DNA of 64,000 bases from Microbacterium sp. SORGH_AS_0428 (GCF_031453615.1 NZ_JAVIZT010000001.1:2418001-2482000); one strand, 5' to 3'; positions 15,701-23,767 are shown, numbered from the stretch's first letter. The notes: generated by a model from the letters alone, not told the origin. Translations and numbers: made by a program.

Positions 15701-16734
15701 CGCGTCAGCCGCGCCGTGCGCATGCCCGCTACGAGCGCGTCGACCGCTTCGGCCAAGGCGGCGCTGCTCGTCCGGCCGACACCGGTGGCGTTGACGAACG
15801 CGTGGATGTGGCCGGGCACGACCTGCAGCGTGGTGGGCACTCCGGCCTCGCGCAGACGGGTCGCATACGCGATGCCCTCGTCGCGCAGCACGTCGAACCC
15901 CGACACGGCGACGTGCGCGGGTGGTTGCCCCGCGAGCGCGCCCAACAGGGGCGATGCGCGGGGATCCGTGCGGTCGGCTTCTCGAGGCAGGTAGTGCTGG
16001 ATGTACCAGTCCATCTGCCGCTCGGTGAGGAAGTAGCCCTCGCCGAAGAGGGCGTACGACGCGTGCTTCCTGCTCGTGTCGGTGACAGGGAAGAAGAGCA
16101 GCTGGAAATCCGGCGGAGCATCCGCGGTGAGCTGGCAGACGACCGCGCTCAAGTTGCCGCCGGCGCTGTCGCCCGCGACGGCCACCGTGGTGCCCCACTC
16201 CGGATGCTCGCGTACCCAGCGGTACGCGTCGACCGCGTCCTCGACGCCCGCGGGGAACGGATGCTCGGGAGCCAGGCGATAGTCCACCGACACGACGCGC
16301 AGGTCGGTGTGTGCCGCGATGAAGCGGCACACGGAATCGCACGAGGTGAGAGAGCCGACCACCCAGCCGCCCCCGTGGAAGTAGACCACGGTGCCGGTCG
16401 GTGCCTTCGTCGCCGACCCTCGATAGAGACGTGCGCCGACACCACCGCCCCGCGTCGGGATGCGGATGTCCTCGACGAGGGCGACGCGGTCGCTGCGTCC
16501 GAAGATCCGCGCCTCCGCATCCACCTGCGCGCGCGCCTGCGCCAGCGGCAGCTCCTCGAATGCGGCGCCGGGCAGTGCGTTGAGCAGTCGGAGCGCCATC
16601 TGCACCTCGGTGAGAAGGCGCTGGCCGTCGATCTCGACCGGCCGGCCCGCGATCAGGCGTTGGAGTGGGGCGGGCAGCGCCCCGAGGGTGCGGATGACGG
16701 TGCGCGTGACGCGCTCCTGTGCGGTGGGGCTCAC
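15697..16734 (-). CDS. Alpha/beta hydrolase of the hormone-sensitive-lipase type
   Basis: The 345-residue protein shows the HSL signature: the oxyanion motif HGGGWVVGS (about 120-128), the nucleophile elbow GDSAGGN (Ser near 192), and a late Asp and His (GFDVLRDEG, GHIHAF). The family hydrolyses short-chain carboxylic esters in the cytoplasm. The start is GTG 16734, with GAAGAGGA upstream on the minus strand. Its stop codon overlaps that of the convergent MFS gene by two bases. It is divergent from an AraC regulator 109 bases away, which is a plausible regulator. The natural substrate is unknown. Confidence 0.9.
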   Translation of the reverse strand: MSPTAQERVTRTVIRTLGALPAPLQRLIAGRPVEIDGQRLLTEVQMALRLLNALPGAAFEELPLAQARAQVDAEARIFGRSDRVALVEDIRIPTRGGGVGARLYRGSATKAPTGTVVYFHGGGWVVGSLTSCDSVCRFIAAHTDLRVVSVDYRLAPEHPFPAGVEDAVDAYRWVREHPEWGTTVAVAGDSAGGNLSAVVCQLTADAPPDFQLLFFPVTDTSRKHASYALFGEGYFLTERQMDWYIQHYLPREADRTDPRASPLLGALAGQPPAHVAVSGFDVLRDEGIAYATRLREAGVPTTLQVVPGHIHAFVNATGVGRTSSAALAEAVDALVAGMRTARLTR

Positions 16735-16843
16735 GGGCGTCCTCTTCGTGGGTGGGTGCGCAACACGTTAGGGGGCGCTCGTCGCGCGGTGCGGGCCCCG
16801 GCGGTCGTTCCTGCGGACCCCGGCGGTCAGACAGAATGACCCC

Positions 16844-17965
16844 ATGAGCGTCCCCCGCGTGGCCACCGTCGGCCCTCACCTCCTCCGCCATCTGGTGAGC
16901 CTCGCCGACGAGCGCGACGTGAGCATCGACGAAGCGCTGCGGCGCGCGGGGGTCGACCGCGGCTCTCTCGATGCCGACAGCACGCGGGTGTCGCTCTCGC
17001 AGATGCGGCTGATCGTCGCCGCGGCGGGCGCCGCCCTCGACGACCCCGCACTCGGAGTCGAGCTCGGGCGGCGGCAGCCGGTGACCGTCCTCGGGATGCT
17101 CGGCCTCGCGATGCTCTCCGCCGCCCGAATCCGCGACGCGATCGAGGTCGCCGTGCGGTTCCAGCTGCTCGCCGGGTCTCCGGTGCGCTGGCGTCTCGAG
17201 CAGCACGAGCGCTCGCTCGCGGTCGTCGCCGAGACCTACACGGGCGACCCGTCCGTGGATCGGGTACTGATCGATGCCGCCTTCGCGCACTTCACGCGCA
17301 TGGTGCACGACGTCTCGGCGGGCACGGTGCGACCGGAGCGCGTGGATCTCGCGCGTGCGCGCCCCGCGGACACGAGTGCCTACGAGCGCGGCCTGGGCGC
17401 GCCGGTGCGGTTCGCCGCCGCGCAGGACGCCTGGTGGGTCGATGCGCGTCTGACCGAGCGGGCGAACCCCTACGCGGATCCGTGGACGTTCACATCGACG
17501 TGCGCCGGGCTCGAGGCGGAGGCGGCGTCGGCGGTGGATCGCCGCGAGCTGGTCGCCCGCGTCGCCGCCCGGATCGCGGCCGAGCTGCCGGATGTGCTCC
17601 CGCTCACGGCGCACGCACGTGCCGCGTCGATGAGCGAGCGCACTCTCCGCCGGCGTCTCGCCGACGCCGGCACGTCGTACGGCGCGCTCGTCGACGATCA
17701 GCGACGCCGTCTGACGGAGCGGCTGCTCGCCGCATCCGCTCCGTCGTTGGGTGAGGTGGCGGCCGCGGCCGGCTTCGCGGATGCGCGGTCGCTCCGGCGC
17801 GCGACCCGGCGATGGGTGGGGATGTCGCCGACCGAGTGGCGTCGCGTCTCAGCCCACCGGGCGGCGCAGCATTGCGACGGGCCGGGCCCCGGGAAGGCCC
17901 GTGATGGGGGCGAGCTCCTCGAAGCCGAGTCGCCGGTACAGACGGCGGTTGTCGGGGGTCGATGA
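16844..17965 (+). CDS. AraC-family transcriptional regulator (OruR/arabinose-binding type N-terminus)
   Basis: The frame gives 373 residues. The N-terminal 190 residues match the arabinose-binding-like domain of OruR/ArgR-type AraC regulators (LLRHLVSLADERDVSIDEALRRAG, then LSQMRLIVAAAGAALDDPALGVELG). The C-terminal HTH has two helix-turn-helices (ARAASMSERTLRRRLADAG and GEVAAAAGFADARSLRRATRRWVGMSPTEWRR, 32 residues across both parts). Homologous domains normally end a few residues after MSPTEWRR. Here the frame runs on about 38 residues into the oppositely oriented GNAT gene, with an unlikely sequence. The end may be displaced by a small indel, or the extra tail may be real. A CAGAAT box six bases before ATG 16844 supports the start. 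Confidence 0.88.
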   Translation: MSVPRVATVGPHLLRHLVSLADERDVSIDEALRRAGVDRGSLDADSTRVSLSQMRLIVAAAGAALDDPALGVELGRRQPVTVLGMLGLAMLSAARIRDAIEVAVRFQLLAGSPVRWRLEQHERSLAVVAETYTGDPSVDRVLIDAAFAHFTRMVHDVSAGTVRPERVDLARARPADTSAYERGLGAPVRFAAAQDAWWVDARLTERANPYADPWTFTSTCAGLEAEAASAVDRRELVARVAARIAAELPDVLPLTAHARAASMSERTLRRRLADAGTSYGALVDDQRRRLTERLLAASAPSLGEVAAAAGFADARSLRRATRRWVGMSPTEWRRVSAHRAAQHCDGPGPGKARDGGELLEAESPVQTAVVGGR

Positions 17966-18463
17966 CTCGAGGTACGCGTTCTGGCGCATCGCGTCGAGTG
18001 CGCGCAGATGCGTGGCCAGCAGCGTCGCCCCGACGCCTTTCCCGCGGGCACGGGCGCTGACACCGATCTCGGCCAGATACCAGTGCGGAGTCTTCGGCCG
18101 GTACTGCTCCATCCGGTTGAGCAGTCCGAATGCGCGGGCGAGCCGCATCCATCCCATCGAGCGGACGAACAGGGGGAGTCGCTGCGCGAGACGCCCGAAC
18201 GCCCCGCGGCGTGCTTCGGGCCCCTCCCATGCCGCGACGCCCAGCAGCTCTCCGTCGCCGTCGCGGGCGAGGTCGACCGTCCCCGTCGCGTAGGGGCCGG
18301 CGCTCAGCGTGCCCTCGAACAGATCCGTCAGTCGTTCGCGACGTCGGTCGCGCTGCGGCACGATGACCCCGAGAACCGGGTCGTGCTCGAAGGCCTCGGC
18401 GAGGATCTCGGCCGCAGGGCGCAGTTCTTCGGCGCGGGCGGGAGCGACGGTGATGTTCGACAT
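17849..18463 (-). CDS. GNAT-family N-acetyltransferase
   Basis: The 204-residue protein has the GNAT fold signs: WYLAEIGVSARARGKGVGATLL (motif A, with the acetyl-CoA pyrophosphate loop RARGKGVG near 140) and a later YLESSTPDNRRLYRRLGFEE (motif B). It resembles the small-molecule or toxin-resistance acetyltransferases; the acceptor is unknown. It overlaps the 3' end of the AraC frame by 117 bases on the opposite strand. It starts at 18463, divergent from a TetR-family gene 72 bases away, which could control it. Confidence 0.9.
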   Translation of the reverse strand: MSNITVAPARAEELRPAAEILAEAFEHDPVLGVIVPQRDRRRERLTDLFEGTLSAGPYATGTVDLARDGDGELLGVAAWEGPEARRGAFGRLAQRLPLFVRSMGWMRLARAFGLLNRMEQYRPKTPHWYLAEIGVSARARGKGVGATLLATHLRALDAMRQNAYLESSTPDNRRLYRRLGFEELAPITGLPGARPVAMLRRPVG

Positions 18464-18535
18464 GGCGACTCCAATTGGTCCGAGTGGATAAAACTAGTAT
18501 GGATGCGGGGATCGACCACCGGCTCGGAGGATGCT

Positions 18536-19150
18536 GTGAAGGATGAAGTGCAGTCGCGGCCCTATCTCGGAGTGGCCGAACGTCGCAGACAGCTCCTGGA
18601 TGCGGCGGTGGAGGTCATGGTCGAGGACGGTGCCGGCGCTCTCTCCTTGCGCTCTGTGGCGCAGCGTGCCGGCGTGGCGCATCGTGTCGTGAACTACGCG
18701 TTCGGGTCGAAGGCCGCTCTTGTCGCCGCGTTGCTGGATCGGGAGTCCGAGCGCCTCGCCGCGCGGGTCTGGGCTGAGCCGTTGCCTGCCCAGACGTTGG
18801 ATGTGGCGGTGGCCGCGGCGCTGGGCTCCTTCCTTGCGGAGGTGCGCTCGGACCCCCGCAGATTCGAGCGGCTGGCGGAGCTGACCGCTCTCGCCCGTGC
18901 ATCCGATGCTCTGGTGGATGCGGCTCGCGTCGAATCCGCGGCGTACCGGCGGATGATCGCCGAGCGGCTCGAGCTCTGGTGTGCGCAGCGAGGCGTGCGT
19001 CTGGCATCGCCGCAGGTGGTGGTCTCGGCGATCCATGCCGCGGCGGACGGGCTCGCGGAGTGGTGGCTCACGACGCGGGACGACGCTCAGGTCGACGCGG
19101 TGGTCGCGGTGCTCGCGGGCGGTTTCGCGAGCGTTGCGGTGATGCAGTAA
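18536..19150 (+). CDS. TetR-family transcriptional regulator
   Basis: With GTG 18536 as start the protein has 204 residues. GGAGG lies five bases before that GTG, which is why it is preferred to the in-frame ATG at 18503. The N-terminal HTH reads AERRRQLLDAAVEVMVEDG, LSLRSVAQRAGVAHRVVNYAFGSKAALV, and the rest is the helical ligand and dimer domain. The two pieces lie at about 11-29 and 33-60. The intergenic region to the divergent GNAT gene holds CCAATTGG (18471-18478) and TAGTAT, possible operator and -10 box. The stop codon is inside the left edge of the 183-bp repeat. Confidence 0.9.
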   Translation: MKDEVQSRPYLGVAERRRQLLDAAVEVMVEDGAGALSLRSVAQRAGVAHRVVNYAFGSKAALVAALLDRESERLAARVWAEPLPAQTLDVAVAAALGSFLAEVRSDPRRFERLAELTALARASDALVDAARVESAAYRRMIAERLELWCAQRGVRLASPQVVVSAIHAAADGLAEWWLTTRDDAQVDAVVAVLAGGFASVAVMQ

Positions 19151-19326
19151 GGGCCGGTCGGAGAGGCTTCCGACCGGCCCTTGTCCCTTTGCACCAAGAG
19201 TGTCCTGCGATCACATGTCGGTAGCTGCCACAGCAAAACAACTACCGTGCAAGCACTCTATAACGGTGCGATAACGGAGGGGAAGAGGTTTCCGTTACCT
19301 TTTCGTGATTCTTTGCCGACGCATAG
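19144..19326 (+). repeat. 183-bp direct repeat, copy 1
   Basis: This stretch is the same as 27926-28108 at 181 of 183 positions. It starts at the last bases of the tetR gene, includes a strong hairpin, and then a GC-poorer segment with several smaller inverted repeats (CGGTAG/CTACCG, GCAC/GTGC, TAACGGA/TCCGTTA). It sits between convergent genes (TetR on the plus strand and a hydrolase on the minus strand). No protein gene is convincing in it. The nature is unknown; see findings. Confidence 0.92.
19149..19182. terminator. Hairpin terminator inside repeat copy 1
   Basis: A perfect 14-bp stem (19149-19162 and 19169-19182) with a six-base loop lies immediately after the tetR stop. It is followed by a weak pyrimidine stretch (GTCCCTTT). 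It could serve both convergent genes. The same hairpin occurs at 27931-27964. Confidence 0.8.
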
Positions 19327-19359
19327 GTGGAGCCCAGGTTTCGCGGGTCGACGCGCTGC

Positions 19360-20106
19360 TCAGTTCGCCGCCGCGAGCCACACGCGCACGCGGTCGGCGA
19401 ACCAGTCGGGGCGCTGCAGGGGAATCCCGTGCCCGCATCCGTCGACGACCTCGAGGGCGCTCGCCGGCTGCGCAGCGTGGATGGTCTCGGCGGAGCCGCG
19501 CATGATGCGTCGCTCCTTGCTGCCCACGAGCACCAGTGACCTGCCCTCGAAGTGCGACCAACTGTCCGGGAGGGTGAATCGCAGATTGCCGCCGACGGCG
19601 GCGAGCAGGTTCATGCGCGACATCGTCCTGCTGGTGCGGATGTAATCGTCCATCATGGCGGGCGGGATGAAGAGCTCTCTCGCCTGGAGCTTCGCGAACC
19701 AGCGCCTGCGTGCGAGCGGGGCGGAAAGGGTGAGCAGTGCCAGCGTCAACCCGGTGAGCGGCACGCGCTCGACCTGCGCGCTCACGATGACGGCGTCCCG
19801 GATGAGGGAAGGGTGCGTCGCCGCGAGTTCCAGAGCCAGCTGCGCGCCGAGCGAGAATCCGATGACGGAGACGGGGCTGTCGGGAGACTCCTGCTCGAGC
19901 AGACTGACCAGCCGCGAGACGGTGTCTGCGTGGGACACGTACGGTTCTCGCGAGGATCGGCCGTGACCGGGCAGATCGGGGACGATCACGCGGTGGTCGG
20001 CGGCGAGACGGTCGCGCAGCGGAGCCCACATCCATCCGGCAACACCTCCGCCGTGCAGCAGCAGAACGGTGTGAGCGTCTCGGGGGCCGGTCGATATCGC
20101 GTACAT
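19360..20106 (-). CDS. Alpha/beta hydrolase
   Basis: The 248-residue protein has the alpha/beta-hydrolase fold: LLLHGGGVAGWMW (oxyanion region, about 15-27), DLPGHGRS, nucleophile elbow GFSLGAQ (Ser near 94), a late VVDGCGHGIPLQRPDW with the catalytic His. There is no signal peptide, so it should be cytoplasmic. The family includes esterases, C-C hydrolases and haloperoxidases, and nothing here narrows the substrate. GAAGG stands three bases before the ATG. Its 3' end faces the 183-bp repeat. Confidence 0.88.
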   Translation of the reverse strand: MYAISTGPRDAHTVLLLHGGGVAGWMWAPLRDRLAADHRVIVPDLPGHGRSSREPYVSHADTVSRLVSLLEQESPDSPVSVIGFSLGAQLALELAATHPSLIRDAVIVSAQVERVPLTGLTLALLTLSAPLARRRWFAKLQARELFIPPAMMDDYIRTSRTMSRMNLLAAVGGNLRFTLPDSWSHFEGRSLVLVGSKERRIMRGSAETIHAAQPASALEVVDGCGHGIPLQRPDWFADRVRVWLAAAN

Positions 20107-20265
20107 CGCCTTCGATCTTGGCAGTCAGTCGGGGCGGTCGGCAGCGCGGTGAAGGCTGACATGCGCCCCATACGTCTGGCGCGCAACCCCCCTGTGCAGG
20201 TCGCAACGAAGGAGTGGACTGGACGTGTCCCGAATCCGAAGGCAACGAACACGAGGGAGATCGTG

Positions 20266-20412
20266 ATGAGCAACGCCGAGAGCACCGGACGCGACGAGCA
20301 CAATGAGAAGACCCACGACTCCGCCGCATCCGGCGGGTCGGAGTCGCAGGAAGAGGGCGAGGCGGCGATGGACGCCGCCGAGGAAGCGGTCGTCGACCAC
20401 GGTCGCGACTGA
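20266..20412 (+). CDS. Small acidic protein of unknown function
   Basis: A 48-residue, very acidic, disordered-looking protein (many Glu, Asp, Ser; AMDAAEEAVVDHGRD at the end). The ATG at 20266 has a good GAGGGAGA site seven bases upstream, which supports translation. There are no cysteine, aromatic or membrane residues. Small Asp/Glu-rich proteins of this sort are common in Microbacteriaceae; two more lie at 58225-58631. The function is unknown. A PAP2 gene follows after 168 bases with its own promoter-like box. Confidence 0.65.
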   Translation: MSNAESTGRDEHNEKTHDSAASGGSESQEEGEAAMDAAEEAVVDHGRD

Positions 20413-20580
20413 CCGCATCCCGTGTCGGCGAGGGTGAAGGGGCGCCGCCGGGTGGCGCCGGAGATCGCGGCGCTCTGCCGAGGCTGACGGCGCGCCGCCC
20501 GAAAGATCCGACTTCGGGGGGAGGCGAATACAGCGGGAGGACGATCCGCGGCCGACCGTGTCATCGTTAGCGTTCGTGAG

Positions 20581-21204
20581 ATGCACCGCGTTCTTCCGGC
20601 CCGACTCTCGCTGACCTTGTTGATGACCGGCGTTCTCGCCCTGCTCATCCTGCTTGTTCCGCTGTCCGGCCAGAGTCTCAGCGTGGCGGTGACGCGCGCG
20701 ATGTCGGCGTTCGGCTTCGCTGTGCCCGCGGTGGAACGCCTCTCCGACGGCGCGCTTCTGGCTCTCGCGGTCGTCACCGCGATCGTCGGCACATGGTCGT
20801 GGAGGCGTCGGAAGGATCGGCGCGCCGCCACCATGGGGGCGGCCATCGGTGTGGTGATCGCCTACGCGGCGAGCGAAGGGCTCAAGCTCCTGCTCGCCCA
20901 GTCCCGTCCGTGCACGAGATGGCCTGCGGCGGGCGTGTGCGACGCCGCCGACTTCTCTCTGCCGTCGAACCACGCCGCTCTCGCGTTCGCGGCCGTGGTC
21001 GTGATCGCCGTCGCGGCGCGCGGGGGCTGGCTCACGCTCGCCGCGCTCTTCTTCGCCTTCATCGTGGCAGCCGCCCGCATGCTGGAGGGAGCGCACTACC
21101 TGCACGACGTCGCAGCCGGGGCGCTGATCGGCCTCGCGGTTCCTGCCATCACGGCGTGGGCGGCGTGCCGGATGCGTGCGCGCCGGCTCGGTCACGGCCA
21201 CTGA
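20581..21204 (+). CDS. PAP2-family membrane phosphatase
   Basis: The 207-residue membrane protein has the three acid-phosphatase motifs of type 2 phosphatidic acid phosphatases: KLLLAQSRP (motif 1), LPSNHAA (motif 2; PSNH instead of PSGH) and RMLEGAHYLHDV (motif 3, with the nucleophilic His). About five hydrophobic helices surround them. The family dephosphorylates lipid phosphates such as undecaprenyl pyrophosphate or phosphatidate on the outer face of the membrane. The ATG follows TAGCGT by seven bases. It has no obvious operon partner; LysE starts 35 bases downstream with its own box. Confidence 0.92.
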   Translation: MHRVLPARLSLTLLMTGVLALLILLVPLSGQSLSVAVTRAMSAFGFAVPAVERLSDGALLALAVVTAIVGTWSWRRRKDRRAATMGAAIGVVIAYAASEGLKLLLAQSRPCTRWPAAGVCDAADFSLPSNHAALAFAAVVVIAVAARGGWLTLAALFFAFIVAAARMLEGAHYLHDVAAGALIGLAVPAITAWAACRMRARRLGHGH

Positions 21205-21239
21205 CTCCGCCGGAAACAGTTGGCCGCTAGAGTTCGGCC

Positions 21240-21872
21240 ATGATCCCGTTCGAGAACCTCGTCGCCTTCGTCGTGACGTCGGTGGTGATCATCGTGATCC
21301 CCGGGCCCAGTGTGCTGTTCGTCATCGGGCGCTCGATCGCGCTCGGGCGTCGGGCGGGCGTTCTCAGCGTCGTCGGGAACGCCCTCGGCACGGTGCCCGC
21401 GGTCGTGGCGGTCGCCTTCGGCGTCGGCGCGATCGTCGCCGCATCCGTCGTCGCGTTCACGATCATCAAGATCGCCGGTGCCGCGTACCTCGTCTGGCTC
21501 GGGATCCAGGCGATCCGCCACCGCCGCGCCCGCGTGGACGGTATCGACCGCGCCCCGGTCTCGACCTTCACGCTCCTGCGCCAGGGGTTCGTCGTGGGGC
21601 TCACCAACCCCAAGACGATCGCGTTCTTCGTGGCGGTCCTGCCGCAGTTCGTCGACCCGGCGGCCGGGGCCGTATGGCTGCAGCTGCTGCTGCTGGGGCT
21701 CATCTTCCAGACGCTCGCGCTCGTGTGCGACAGCGGGTGGGCGCTCGCCGCGGGGACGGCGCGTGCCTGGTTCGCCCGTTCACCGCGCCGTATCTCCACA
21801 CTCGCCGGCGCCGGGGGCGTCATGATGATCGGCCTCGGCGGAGTGATGGCCGTCAGCGGCTCGAAGAGCTGA
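21240..21872 (+). CDS. LysE/RhtB-family amino-acid exporter
   Basis: The 210-residue protein has about six hydrophobic segments and the signature of the LysE/RhtB translocators: VIIVIPGPSVLFVIGRSIALG near the N-terminus (two parts, 16-36), GNALGTVP, KIAGAAYLVWLGIQAIR and GFVVGLTNPKTIAFF. The family exports amino acids or their derivatives. The substrate cannot be assigned from sequence. The ATG lies six bases after TAGAGT, suggesting a leaderless transcript separate from PAP2. Its 3' end faces the frameshifted cation-efflux gene, ten bases away. Confidence 0.93.
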   Translation: MIPFENLVAFVVTSVVIIVIPGPSVLFVIGRSIALGRRAGVLSVVGNALGTVPAVVAVAFGVGAIVAASVVAFTIIKIAGAAYLVWLGIQAIRHRRARVDGIDRAPVSTFTLLRQGFVVGLTNPKTIAFFVAVLPQFVDPAAGAVWLQLLLLGLIFQTLALVCDSGWALAAGTARAWFARSPRRISTLAGAGGVMMIGLGGVMAVSGSKS

Positions 21873-21882
21873 ACCGCGCTCA

Positions 21883-22531
21883 CTACTCGTTCTCGAGCAC
21901 CATTCCGAGCGAGGTCGCACAGGCGTCGCCGCGCCATGCCTCGACGCCCTCTCGGACGGCGAACGCGGCGATCGTGAGGCCCGCGACCGCGTCGGCCCAC
22001 CACCCATCCGAACGCACTGTTGAGAACGAGCCCGAGCAGCACCGCGGCGGAGAGGTACGTGCACAGCAGCGTCTGGGTCGAGTCGGCGACGGCGGTGGCG
22101 GAGCCCGCTTCCCGACCGGCGCGTCGCTCGGCGAGCGAGAGGAACGGCATGATTACGACGCTGAGCGCCGTGAGGATGATGCCGATGAGGGAGTGCTCCG
22201 CTTCGACGCGCGTCGTCAGTGCCCACGCCGACGAGGCGGCGACGTACGCCGCGAGCGCGAAGAAGGCGACGGCGATCACCCGCAGTGTGCCGCGCTCCCA
22301 GCGCTCCGGGTCTCGGCGGGTGAACTGCCAGGCGACCGCCGCCGCCGAGAGCACCTCGATCGTCGAGTCCAGGCCGAACGCCACGAGCGCCGCCGAGGAG
22401 GCTGCGGCACCGGCGGCGAGTGCGACGGCCGCTTCGACGACGTTGTAGGCGATCGTCGCCGTCACGATCCAGCGGATGCGGCGCCGGAGCACACGGAGGC
22501 GTCCGCTGCTGGGCGGGGCCGTCGTGCTCAT
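21883..22531 (-). pseudogene. Cation-efflux (CDF-like) transporter with C-terminal frameshift
   Basis: From ATG 22531 the protein shows a CDF-type membrane core (TATIAYNVVEAAVALAAG, VAFGLDSTIEVLSAAAVAWQF, DSTQTLLCTYLSAAVLLG) up to LNSAFGW. The expected next segment, WWADAVAGLTIAAFAVREG, and a C-terminus ending SLGMVLENE lie in another frame and stop at 21883. The break is at 22003-22005, where GGG on the coding strand stands where GG would restore the frame. The gene overlaps the CmtR-like regulator by four bases, which fits a heavy-metal exporter under metal control. It is either inactivated in its last helix or a homopolymer sequencing error. Confidence 0.82.
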
Positions 22532-22872
22532 GCGCAGGTGCAGCTCTCGCCCGCGCAACAGCCGGGTTCGACATAGAGGACGACCTTGAGCATCTCGTCC
22601 AGCGCGGGGGTCAGGTGGCTGTCGGCGAGGCGGTACCAGGTGCGACGCCCCTCAGGGATCGCTTCGACCAGGCCGCATCCACGGAGACATGCGAGCTGGT
22701 TGGACATCACCTGGCGCGAGACGCCGAGGGCGTCGGCCAGGTCGGACGGGTACGCCGGGGCCTCGCGCAGGGCCAAGAGGACGCCTGCCCGCGTCGGGTC
22801 CGAGAGGGCGTGTCCGAGCCGTGCCAGCGCGGCGGTGTGCGTCGCGGTGGCACGGTTGAGCACGGAGGTCAT
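22528..22872 (-). CDS. CmtR-like ArsR-family metal-sensing repressor
   Basis: The 114-residue winged-helix protein resembles mycobacterial CmtR, a Cd(II)/Pb(II) sensor: ALARLGHALSDPTRAGVLLALRE, then the recognition helix and SNQLACLRGCGLVEA. Cys62 and Cys66 correspond to the CmtR metal ligands in the DNA-binding helix. The C-terminus is richer in Cys than usual (CCAGESCTCA; Cys105, 106, 111, 113) and should supply the remaining ligands. It heads an operon with the cation-efflux gene (ATGA overlap). An inverted repeat overlapping a TACTAT box just upstream suggests autorepression. The metal is inferred, not shown. Confidence 0.92.
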   Translation of the reverse strand: MTSVLNRATATHTAALARLGHALSDPTRAGVLLALREAPAYPSDLADALGVSRQVMSNQLACLRGCGLVEAIPEGRRTWYRLADSHLTPALDEMLKVVLYVEPGCCAGESCTCA

Positions 22873-22880
22873 GGAAGGGA

Positions 22881-22902
22881 TAGTACACGCATTCGTGAAC
22901 TA
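22881..22902 (-). promoter_or_regulatory. Probable operator and -10 box of the metal-efflux operon
   Basis: TAGTACACG (22881-22889) and CGTGAACTA (22894-22902) form a dyad with one mismatch and a four-base centre. Read on the minus strand the left half gives TACTAT, seven bases before the regulator's ATG, so a bound repressor would cover the promoter. Confidence 0.7.
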
Positions 22903-22921
22903 TAGAGAAGGAGGGGCGCGA

Positions 22922-23767
22922 TCAGGCCCGAGCGGTGAGCCATTCGTCGAGGATGCGCCGGAACTCGTCCGGCTTCTCCACCCAGGGGTAGTGCCCGCAG
23001 CCGCGGATCATGACGAGCTCGGCCCCCAACGCCGCGGCGTATTCCTCGACGGGTCGCCGACCGGTGAGCAGGTCGAGGTCCCCGCCGACGACGAGCGTGG
23101 GTGGCAGCGACGCGTCGCGGATGAGATCGAGGGCGTCGGCGGGGATGTCTCGGAACCAGGCCTCGGCCGCTGCGAGGTTCATGCGTCCGATGCCGGCGTG
23201 GGCCTGCTCTGTCGCCGTCCACCGTGCATACGTGGCAGGGGCCTGCCGGCGGAACACCTCCTCGAACGCGTCCTGCGTCTCGGGCTCGTCGGTCAGGATC
23301 GATGCGTAACCCGCGATCCCCTCGGCGTCCTCTCGCATCGCGGCGATGTCGTCGCCGTCGTGCGCGGTGCCGGTCAGCCAGGTCGCGGGCGGCGTCACGA
23401 GGGCCAGGGAGCGGACACGGTCGGGGAAACGCGTCGCGACCGCGAGCGAGAGGCGCGTGCCTGCGGAGTGGCCGATGATGTCGGCCGCGTCGAGGCCGAG
23501 CGCGTCGATCGCCGCGACGACGTCTTCGGCATCGGTCCACCAGCCGCGCGAGACGCCGCCGGATGCGGGCGTGCCTCGTGGGTGGAGCACGACGAGGGGA
23601 TGCTGTTCGCCGAGGTCCGCGAGGTCGGTGAGGTATTCCGGCGGGCGGCACGGTCCGCCCGGGATGACGAGTGCCGGGCGGCCATCGGCGGTCCCGAGCG
23701 GGGTGAGGGCAACGGGCAGAGAGGCGGGGCGGAGATCCACCCGGTCAGTTTCCCAGCTGCCATGCAT
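22922..23767 (-). CDS. Alpha/beta hydrolase, proline-iminopeptidase-like
   Basis: From ATG 23767 the protein has 281 residues. It shows PALVIPGGPCRPPEYL (oxyanion region with the GGP typical of S33 peptidases), HPRGTPASGG, nucleophile elbow GHSAGTRLSL (Ser near 119), an Asp in VVGGDLDLLTG, and GCGHYPWVEKPDEF with the catalytic His. The layout is that of prolyl iminopeptidase-like enzymes, though a general esterase is possible. The upstream in-frame extension to 23842 overlaps the promoter region of the next gene and is not conserved-looking. It is divergent from 6-phosphogluconolactonase. Confidence 0.85.
   Translation of the reverse strand: MHGSWETDRVDLRPASLPVALTPLGTADGRPALVIPGGPCRPPEYLTDLADLGEQHPLVVLHPRGTPASGGVSRGWWTDAEDVVAAIDALGLDAADIIGHSAGTRLSLAVATRFPDRVRSLALVTPPATWLTGTAHDGDDIAAMREDAEGIAGYASILTDEPETQDAFEEVFRRQAPATYARWTATEQAHAGIGRMNLAAAEAWFRDIPADALDLIRDASLPPTLVVGGDLDLLTGRRPVEEYAAALGAELVMIRGCGHYPWVEKPDEFRRILDEWLTARA

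Noticed and set aside
14483..17614. Minus-strand frame of more than 1000 codons
   Set aside because: It is antisense to the MFS and AraC genes, and out of frame with the hydrolase; its residue composition is Arg/Gly/His-rich and without domains.
19181..19325. Open frame of 48 codons inside both 183-bp repeats (also 27963-28108)
   Set aside because: Both substitutions between copies change an amino acid, the frame runs into unrelated sequence on the right, and no ribosome site is seen. I treat the element as non-coding.
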